64,000 nucleotides of DNA. Origin: Deltaproteobacteria bacterium (lineage in GTDB: Bacteria > Desulfobacterota > Desulfobacteria > Desulfobacterales > Desulfosarcinaceae). Positions within the stretch are counted from its first letter, which is position 1, and each line of letters begins with the position of its first letter. The position numbers and the translations under genes are program-made. Below, one piece after another: positions 26,969-32,913 of this stretch. The stretch spans positions 1 through 64,000 of the forward strand of contig JAKALP010000004.1 in assembly GCA_021824175.1 (NCBI GenBank). The letters run 5' to 3'. The notes under the pieces are model-generated. The model had not been told where the DNA came from. It searched no databases and worked only from the letters and a program-made list of their open reading frames with translations.

Positions 26969-27574
26969 TTAGCTTGGCCCGCCCCCATTTGCGAAGACCC
27001 CGCTGTTTCCTTTGATGCAGGCCTGGCACAACCATTGCCGTTTCAGACTTGGATCATCGCTCAATCCGGCAAATCCCTGCCGCCCCTTTTCAATCAATCC
27101 CCCGCACTTGGAGCACCGGGCATCTTGGTTCAATACCACCGGATTCCAGGCATATATGCTGTCCAAGGGAGAGGGCGTCAGTCCTGGCGGCTTGTTGACA
27201 ATATCGGGTTCTCCCGAATCTGGGTCATCGCGGAATTCATCGCTTTCAGGACCACCGATCGTCTCTTCGTCATTCGGTACAGCTCTTTTCCTAAGAGCAG
27301 TCCGGGCAATCTTTTTGGCATCACGGGTAACGTTCTGAGCCAACCCAATTGAGTCTGATATAATGGTGTCCACGTCATTGAGTACACCGTCAACCAATCC
27401 AAAGGTTTCTTCCAAAACGTTGCGCAGTAAATGGGACACGGTCAAACGACGCTTCTTGGCCTCTTTTTTAAGGACCTGCTGAAGGTTGTCATCGACACGG
27501 GTTTGAATCAGGTGATCCTTCCGCCTATCGGCTTCCTTTTTACGCCGTCCCCTGCGAATTCTTAAACCGGTCAT
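26969..27574 (-). CDS. Ribbon-helix-helix / zinc-ribbon protein, putative regulator
   Basis: 201 aa from ATG 27574 (AGGGGGC upstream). A basic N-terminus is followed by an RHH-like DNA-binding segment (HLIQTRVDDNLQQVLKKEAKKRRLTVSHLLRNVLEETF, about 22-58), a helical linker, a disordered acidic stretch, and a zinc-ribbon knuckle pair CSKC...CQAC (about 155-185). I do not know a named family. The combination suggests a transcription factor. The intergenic region upstream carries TATTACA/TGTAATA boxes typical of RHH operators (inference). Confidence 0.6.
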   Translation of the reverse strand: MTGLRIRRGRRKKEADRRKDHLIQTRVDDNLQQVLKKEAKKRRLTVSHLLRNVLEETFGLVDGVLNDVDTIISDSIGLAQNVTRDAKKIARTALRKRAVPNDEETIGGPESDEFRDDPDSGEPDIVNKPPGLTPSPLDSIYAWNPVVLNQDARCSKCGGLIEKGRQGFAGLSDDPSLKRQWLCQACIKGNSGVFANGGGPS

Positions 27575-27615
27575 AATTGCCCCCTGTTTCAGCCTTATTT
27601 ACCAAAACGAAATTG

Positions 27616-27632
27616 TATTACAAAATATTACA
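27616..27632. promoter_or_regulatory. Two TATTACA boxes 10 bp apart
   Basis: Direct repeats TATTACA at 27616-27622 and 27626-27632, one helical turn apart, upstream of the RHH/zinc-ribbon gene. Same heptamer as the palindrome at 27758. Confidence 0.55.
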
Positions 27633-27752
27633 CAACCTTTCCGCTTATGCAACAATAAAGATTAATTTAAGCAAAATCTGTATCATATCTCTATTTTTAT
27701 ATATAAATTTTAATACTTTATAATTTATTTATTATTTTGTATGACAAATTGC

Positions 27753-27781
27753 TTGACATGTAATATTTCGTATTACATATA
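27753..27781 (+). promoter_or_regulatory. Promoter with ATGTAATA-N5-TATTACAT palindrome
   Basis: TTGACA (27753-27758), 17-bp spacer, CATATA (27776-27781). A perfect palindrome, ATGTAATA-TTTCG-TATTACAT (27758-27778), overlies the spacer. Points at the small ORF at 27831. The surrounding 27575-27830 is strongly AT-rich. Confidence 0.6.
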
Positions 27782-27830
27782 TAGGCCCATACCCGACGAA
27801 AAAAATTAACCTTAAAAAAGGAGAAAGACA

Positions 27831-28034
27831 ATGAATGAAAGAAAGTGTAGCCAAAAACTGATCAACGGAATTAATCGACTGGGAAGAACATGGGCAAAAA
27901 TGGGCGAATCACGGGCGAGGAATTATTGCGCCTCACGGCTGCCGGAAACCCTGTTTCTAACAATGCGGTCCAATGTTGGAGATTCCGATCCAAAGGTTGG
28001 CAACGGGCAATACAAAAACAAGCAGGAGCATTAA
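27831..28034 (+). CDS. Small hypothetical ORF, possibly frameshifted
   Basis: 67 codons with a very good ribosome site (AAAAGGAGAAAGACA) and the promoter above. The start MNERKCSQKLINGINRLGRTWAKMG looks protein-like, but the later part does not; another frame from 27890 reads ITGEELLRLTAAGNPVSNN and continues to 28093, which looks more natural. A single frameshift near 27900-27920 would join them into one protein of about 85-90 aa. I recognise no family. Confidence 0.35.
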   Translation: MNERKCSQKLINGINRLGRTWAKMGESRARNYCASRLPETLFLTMRSNVGDSDPKVGNGQYKNKQEH

Positions 28035-28038
28035 CGCT

Positions 28039-28503
28039 TCATGAGGCCATAATGGCGGCGATCAGGGCTCTTTTTTCACGCTCGGTGATATAGGGCCGCG
28101 CATGCACGTCGGCAATCTTGCGCTCGCGCTCCTGTTTGCGCTGGGCCGCGGCCCGGACTTTGGTGGTCAACTCTTCCAAATCGCATGGCTTCACCAGATA
28201 ATCCCGTGCGCCCTGGCGCATGGCGGACACGGCCGTGGCCACGGTTCCGTGGGCCGTGAGCATGATGGTCTCCACCAGCGGTTGCAGCGCGACAATGCCC
28301 TGGAGTGTCTCCAACCCATTCATGCCCGGCATTTGAATATCCATCAGGACCACGTCGACGTCATGATTCTCTTGCAGGTAGGCCAGCGCCGCCTCACCGC
28401 TGAAGCACAACGCCGTTCGAAAGTCGCGATGGCCCAGGCGTTTAGCCAAAGCCTCGATAAACCCTTGCTCGTCATCAACCAGCAGAAGATGAATGGGCAT
28501 CAT
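28039..28503 (-). CDS. Stand-alone response-regulator receiver protein
   Basis: 154 aa from ATG 28503 (second ATG at 28500; GGGAGG upstream). Receiver domain only: VDDEQGF acidic pocket, phospho-acceptor Asp55 in MDIQMPGMNG, LTAHGT and the KPCDLEEL lysine. A 30-residue basic helical tail follows, no DNA-binding domain. A single-domain receiver like this relays phosphate or controls a partner protein; its kinase could be any of the orphan ones in the window. Separated from the TauE gene by the palindromic element. Confidence 0.93.
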   Translation of the reverse strand: MMPIHLLLVDDEQGFIEALAKRLGHRDFRTALCFSGEAALAYLQENHDVDVVLMDIQMPGMNGLETLQGIVALQPLVETIMLTAHGTVATAVSAMRQGARDYLVKPCDLEELTTKVRAAAQRKQERERKIADVHARPYITEREKRALIAAIMAS

Positions 28504-28524
28504 GGGGCCTCCCTTCTTTTTGAT

Positions 28525-28669
28525 TAGTGCTTGACCGAAAACCCCCTATTTTCCCAATTTCGGCGTTGGGGCAAAATTTTAATCCTCGAAATACTCCAGG
28601 TATTCCTGCGGTTAAAATTTTGCCTCCGCCTTGAACTTGGAAAAATATGGGCTTTTCGGCCACGCACTA
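28525..28669. repeat. 145-bp imperfect palindromic element
   Basis: The left half (TAGTGCTTGACCGAAAACCC...GGGGCAAAATTTTAATC) and the right half fold back over the whole length, ending TAGTGC/GCACTA, with an inner palindrome around ATACTCCAGGTAT. Right boundary is 1 bp from the TauE stop codon. It looks like a non-coding, MITE-like element. Confidence 0.8.
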
Positions 28670-28670
28670 A

Positions 28671-29390
28671 CTACCTAAGCATATAAACCACTCCGCAAAA
28701 CAGGATAATCCAGGCCACGACTTTTTTGAAAAGCAAATCATTGAGCTTGAAGTGCAGGCGCTCGGCGGTCATCAAGATAGGGATCAGAAAGATGGCTGAT
28801 ACAACGAACATATGTTGGATCTGGGCGGTGATGGAGCCATGGAGAAGATAATAAACCGCCCGCACGCAGTTCAGACCACTGAAGAAAAAGAGCGCGCTGT
28901 TGCGGATCATGGTTTTATCTTCTAGACTTCCCAAGAGCCGGGTCATGACGATGGGGCCGCTGATGCCGAAAAGAGCGTGGGACACACCGGCCAGAAAATC
29001 CAGAACTCGTTGGGTCACCGGGCCTAATCGAAAACGGGGGCCGATGATCAGGAAAATGCCGGCCGCGATGATGGTGGCGGCCAGCAGGCGTCTGAAGATC
29101 TCCTGGGGGATCTGAATAAAGAAGTAGCTGCCCGCCAGGCCACCCAGCGCGGCCAGAGCCAGCATCGGCCAAAGCAGTCTTAAGTCCAGCTTTTGGTGGG
29201 ACCGGGTGAGGGCAATACCGGCCACTAGCAGCTGGGGCAGCAGGGAGTAGATGACCAGTGTTTTACTGTCGAAGAAAAAGCCCAGGATGGGCAGCATCAT
29301 GATGGTGCCCGCCAGGCCGAATATGATTTCAAAGGAGTAGGTGAGGGCGCAGACCGATATCAGCGCAACCAAGGCCTGGGGTTCAGTCAT
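28671..29390 (-). CDS. TauE/SafE-family sulfite exporter-like membrane protein
   Basis: 239 aa from ATG 29390, which overlaps the preceding gene's stop by 8 bp (ATGACTGA). Eight or so hydrophobic segments in the TauE two-half layout; first-half loop FGLAGTIMMLPILGFF and second-half FGISGPIVMTRLLGSL are the paired signature loops. Exports sulfite, sulfonates or related anions in characterised relatives; the substrate here is unknown. Last gene of the operon with GH26-like, rsmA and DUF2062 genes. Confidence 0.85.
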   Translation of the reverse strand: MTEPQALVALISVCALTYSFEIIFGLAGTIMMLPILGFFFDSKTLVIYSLLPQLLVAGIALTRSHQKLDLRLLWPMLALAALGGLAGSYFFIQIPQEIFRRLLAATIIAAGIFLIIGPRFRLGPVTQRVLDFLAGVSHALFGISGPIVMTRLLGSLEDKTMIRNSALFFFSGLNCVRAVYYLLHGSITAQIQHMFVVSAIFLIPILMTAERLHFKLNDLLFKKVVAWIILFCGVVYMLR

Positions 29391-30495
29391 GAGGTTGTTC
29401 CGCGCACAGGGGATGATCGCGCCAAAAGGTGCTGGCGACGCCCTGGCGGTATGCTTCCAGCGATTCGGCGGTGGCGTTGACCCGCAAATTACTCCAGCTG
29501 CCATCGCTGTTTTGCCAGCGTTCGTGCCAGTAAACGGCGGCATGAAGCTGGGGGCACTCTGCGGGGATGCGCCGCAAGGCCTCGGCGATCCAGGCGCCCA
29601 TGTTACCGGCTTTGGGGAAATTGGCGATGCCCCATTCGGCCAGAATGATCGGTTTGTTCGGGTCGACGGCGGTCAGCTCCTTACAGGTACTAATGAACAC
29701 ATCATCCACCGTCCACCACGTATCATTGAGATATTGCTGACCATAACCGCTCAGCCCCAGCCAGTCCACATAATCCGGCCCTGGGTAGTAGTTTGGGAAG
29801 TCATTCCATTTTTCGGGCGGAATCGTTCCGGAATTGACGTGCAGGACCCACTGGATATTCTTCGCGCCGCGGCTGCGCACCTGGTCCACCACATGGCGAT
29901 AGGCTCTCTTGTAGAGTTCGGGGCCGGCAAAACCGGCGGCCGCTCCGTTTGGGGCCGGGGCCCCGGCGCCGTAGAAGAAACCGGACCAGGGGAACCAGTC
30001 GCCATTCATCTCGATACCCCAGGCCACGAGCAGCGGCTGGCCAAAGTCACGGGCCTGATCCGCCCAACGGCTGAGATAGTCGTCATACTTGCCCGCCAGG
30101 ATATCGCACAGGGTGTAGCGGTCGATATGATGGTCATCCCAATCGGCGCGGCTGATCCAGGGCATCCAATAGATCAGCGGGACGGCGCCGTAGTCCGTGA
30201 TGATCTCCACGTTGTGCCGCGGAAAGGAATTTTTGCCCCAGTTGCTGGAAGAGGCCACGATGGCCTGGTGTTTGCCGACAAGGGTTTCGAAATCTTTAAT
30301 CGCTTTTAATGTGACATCGTCTTCGGTGTCGCCGAAATCGATATAGGCGCCGGTATAGGCCTGGTTGGCGGGAACGGCCAGGGCGCACGGTTTCCGGGGC
30401 TCGGCGTTCACCCCTTTTAAATGGCATGCAACCAGTGACAGGCTGACCAGTAACAACACCAGGGAAAGACACTTCTTGATCAGGGCGTCCTTCAT
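29383..30495 (-). CDS. GH26-like glycoside hydrolase lipoprotein
   Basis: 370 aa, GGAGG upstream. Lipoprotein signal SLVAC (Cys24). A (beta/alpha)8 fold with GH26 features: PLIYWMPW strand, WGIEMNGDWFPW with the acid/base Glu, and ILAEWG with the nucleophile Glu. GH26 enzymes cut beta-mannan or mixed glucans; this one would act in the periplasm or outside. Start overlaps the rsmA stop by 4 bp (ATGA). A polysaccharide enzyme between rsmA and an exporter is unexpected. Confidence 0.78.
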   Translation of the reverse strand: MKDALIKKCLSLVLLLVSLSLVACHLKGVNAEPRKPCALAVPANQAYTGAYIDFGDTEDDVTLKAIKDFETLVGKHQAIVASSSNWGKNSFPRHNVEIITDYGAVPLIYWMPWISRADWDDHHIDRYTLCDILAGKYDDYLSRWADQARDFGQPLLVAWGIEMNGDWFPWSGFFYGAGAPAPNGAAAGFAGPELYKRAYRHVVDQVRSRGAKNIQWVLHVNSGTIPPEKWNDFPNYYPGPDYVDWLGLSGYGQQYLNDTWWTVDDVFISTCKELTAVDPNKPIILAEWGIANFPKAGNMGAWIAEALRRIPAECPQLHAAVYWHERWQNSDGSWSNLRVNATAESLEAYRQGVASTFWRDHPLCAEQPHD

Positions 30496-31367
30496 CGGGC
30501 CTCCTGGACGGATGGGGTGGCATGGAGATGGCGCGCCACGGTGTCGGTGAGGGCGACGAATTCGGCCACGCTCAAGGTCTCGGCCCGGCGCTGGGGGTCG
30601 ATACCGGTTCCCTCCAGCACGGCCGTGGCGCCCTGGGTTCCCAGCGGCAGCAGGCCGCCGGACAAGGCATTGCGTAAGGTTTTGCGACGTTGACCAAAAG
30701 CAGCCTGGACCACCCGGATCAGCAGTCTTTCATCGCTGACCACCGGATCAATCTTCTCTTTGAAGCGGATGCCCAGGACCGTTGAGCCGACCTTGGGCTT
30801 GGGGAAGAATTGATCGGCTTTTACTTCGCGCAATACACCAAGATCCGCGCAATACTGCAATAACACGGACAAGCGTCCGTAGGTTCGGCTGCCGGGCTTG
30901 GCGCACAGCCGGTCGGCCAGCTCCTTTTGAAACATCAGGGCCGCCCGGCGCACCACCCGGCGTTGCTCGATAAGCATGACCAGTACAGGCGAAGAGATGT
31001 TGTAAGGCAGATTGCCCAGAACAGTGAACGCTGATCCGTGTTCTTCGGCCAATTGGATCAGGTTCAGCTTCAGGATATCATGCTCCAGGACCTGGACCCG
31101 GTCCAGGCCGTGGGCCAATAGCTCCGCGCGCAACAAGGGCACCAGCTGGCGGTCTTTTTCCACGGCGATCAGGTGCTTGGCGCGTTTGGCGGCCGCAATG
31201 GTCATAGCGCCCAGCCCCGCGCCAATCTCCAGCACCACCTCATGATCTTCGATGCCGGCCGCTTCCACAATGCGCTCAGCCAGGGAAGGTTCCTTGAGAA
31301 AATTTTGTCCCAGCTCTTTGCGGGCCTGCAGATTCCAGGCTTTCAGTAATTGGTAAGGAGATGTCAT
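30492..31367 (-). CDS. rsmA: 16S rRNA (adenine-1518/1519-N6) dimethyltransferase
   Basis: 291 aa. Dimethylates two adenines near the 3' end of 16S rRNA during 30S assembly. Seen: ELGQNFL start, SAM loop EIGAGLGAMT, LIAVEKD, and the catalytic NLPYNISSPV motif, followed by the C-terminal helical domain (AFGQRRKTLRNAL). Standard length. ATGA overlaps on both sides link it to the DUF2062 and GH26-like genes. Confidence 0.97.
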   Translation of the reverse strand: MTSPYQLLKAWNLQARKELGQNFLKEPSLAERIVEAAGIEDHEVVLEIGAGLGAMTIAAAKRAKHLIAVEKDRQLVPLLRAELLAHGLDRVQVLEHDILKLNLIQLAEEHGSAFTVLGNLPYNISSPVLVMLIEQRRVVRRAALMFQKELADRLCAKPGSRTYGRLSVLLQYCADLGVLREVKADQFFPKPKVGSTVLGIRFKEKIDPVVSDERLLIRVVQAAFGQRRKTLRNALSGGLLPLGTQGATAVLEGTGIDPQRRAETLSVAEFVALTDTVARHLHATPSVQEAR

Positions 31368-31948
31368 GAATGATCATCTTTTTTGCCGCTATCCGAGCCG
31401 GCCGACAGGGGCATGCCGCCGTCGGCATTCCTGGGGCCGGCGGGGTCTACATGGGCCTGGGCCATTTTGTGCAGGCTGCGGCGCAGATGAATCTTTTGAA
31501 ACAGCCGAAGGGTGAGGAAATAGGAGATGATCGCCGGCACAATACCCAGCAAGGCGCCGCCTACGACCGCGGCCACGGTGACATCCCATCCCATTCTGAG
31601 CATCTGGGAGATGGTGATCTCCTGGCCGCTGATGGGCAACTCATGTCCCAATATCCAGGTGCCGAGCTTGAAGCTGCCGTAGTAGAATAAGGGGATGGTG
31701 ACGGGGTTGCTGACCCATACGGCAATGGCGGCCGCCGGTTTGCTGCAATTGAACAAAAACGCCAGACCCACGGCAATGGTGGTATGCAACGGGATGGTGG
31801 GGGTGATGGCCACGAATACCCCGATGGCCGCTCCCATGGCCACAAAATGAGGGTCGCCCTGAAGGGATTTGAATTCTTGATAGAGTTTGCGCAGCCGAAC
31901 TTTCCAGGATGGGGTCTGGTGGCTGGGAAGGGGTATGTTGTCCGTCAT
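31364..31948 (-). CDS. DUF2062 membrane protein
   Basis: 194 aa. DUF2062 features: WKVRLRKLYQEFKSLQGDPHFVAMGAAIGVFVAITP at the start, then hydrophobic segments near 40-60, 70-88, 92-110 and 125-150 with the IAVWVSNPVTIPLFYYGSFKLG signature. Basic, low-complexity C-terminus. Function unknown; family members often sit beside envelope or lipid genes. First gene of the operon, overlapping rsmA by 4 bp. Confidence 0.9.
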   Translation of the reverse strand: MTDNIPLPSHQTPSWKVRLRKLYQEFKSLQGDPHFVAMGAAIGVFVAITPTIPLHTTIAVGLAFLFNCSKPAAAIAVWVSNPVTIPLFYYGSFKLGTWILGHELPISGQEITISQMLRMGWDVTVAAVVGGALLGIVPAIISYFLTLRLFQKIHLRRSLHKMAQAHVDPAGPRNADGGMPLSAGSDSGKKDDHS

Positions 31949-32295
31949 TGTTGCACCAACTGCACATTATTTCTATTTGATTTCGGGATAGGCAAGCTAA
32001 CATAAGCCCCCTTGGAATTCAACGGCTCTTCCCGATGGGTGCGGGAGTCACGACCGTTTCACCGCCGTGTTTTCGGAATCGGTATCGGATTCGAAACCCT
32101 ACGAAGCTGATAAGGGTGACTACCCGAATAGAAAAGTTCAAATGGGATTGCCCTGCTCTCTGCGGTCCTTTCCCTTGACTTTGGGGGCGCAATTCATTAG
32201 CTAAAGGTTAATAAGTTCGAATGTTACAAAAATATCTTGTAGTTACAAAACTCAAGCCCATTGGTTTCCCAAAGCGCCAATCCCCGGAGGTCGGC

Positions 32296-32682
32296 ATGGC
32301 CAAGAAAAAAGGAAAATCGCCAAGCTTCGATGCCATGGTCAAATTTTTCATGCACAATTACAGCATTCCCACCAAGCGCGACATCGAAGGGATCGTGGCC
32401 CGCCTGGAACGCATCGAACGATTGGTGGCGGCCATGGGCGAAGCCCGTAGCCGCCGCGGCTCCGAAAACCGTGCCGTTGACAAGGGGATTGTGACCGCCT
32501 CCGATGGGGTGCTGGAAATTATCCGGCGCAGCCCCCAGGGAATCGGGTTTGCCCAAATTAAAGATCAAACCGGCTTTGACGAGAAGAAATTGCGTAATAT
32601 TTTATTCCGGCTAAATAAAACAGGAAAGATCGTTCGCAAGAGCCGGGGTATTTACGAACCCGCGGCAGCCACAGGGCGCTAA
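32296..32682 (+). CDS. Small helical / winged-helix hypothetical protein
   Basis: 128 aa from ATG 32296 (CCGGAGG 5 bp upstream; the upstream ATG 32221 lacks a site). Residues 10-45 form a phasin-like amphipathic segment (DAMVKFFMHNYSIPTKRDIEGIVARLERIERLV). Residues 65-120 look like a winged helix (GVLEIIRRSPQGIGFAQIKDQTGFDEKKLRNILFRLNKTGKIV...GIY). Probably DNA-binding; no named family. A TTGACT-N17-TAGCTA promoter may lie at 32175-32203. The gap 31949-32295 otherwise shows nothing. Confidence 0.6.
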   Translation: MAKKKGKSPSFDAMVKFFMHNYSIPTKRDIEGIVARLERIERLVAAMGEARSRRGSENRAVDKGIVTASDGVLEIIRRSPQGIGFAQIKDQTGFDEKKLRNILFRLNKTGKIVRKSRGIYEPAAATGR

Positions 32683-32713
32683 GTACGTTCAGGCGTTTAT
32701 TTAACATATTAAC

Positions 32714-32775
32714 CGCAGAGGCCAGAAAAGAGCACAGAGATAAGACGCTGAATATTGGTCTCTGGGGCCTCTGCG
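32714..32775. repeat. Inverted repeat CGCAGAGGCC
   Basis: Perfect 10-bp arms CGCAGAGGCC (32714-32723) and GGCCTCTGCG (32766-32775), with inner AGAGA/TCTCT. A dispersed-palindrome word type resembling those at 18304 and 63804. Confidence 0.7.
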
Positions 32776-32913
32776 CCCTTGTAGATAATGTCGATCAGGA
32801 TGACCATCTCGAATTTTTGGCCCAGAGCATTAAGCTGGCTATACTGGCGACGGAAGAAGCAGCTCGTCGCACCCGCACCATAACGAAGAAGAACTCCCAA
32901 CAAAGGAATCCCC

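Noticed and set aside
26873-27352. Plus-strand ORF opposite the RHH/zinc-ribbon gene
   Set aside because: Antisense; the minus frame has a good ribosome site, domain structure and zinc ligands.
28475-28663. 62-codon minus-strand ORF across the palindrome
   Set aside because: It is explained by the palindromic element and its N-terminal part is repeat-encoded; no ribosome site.
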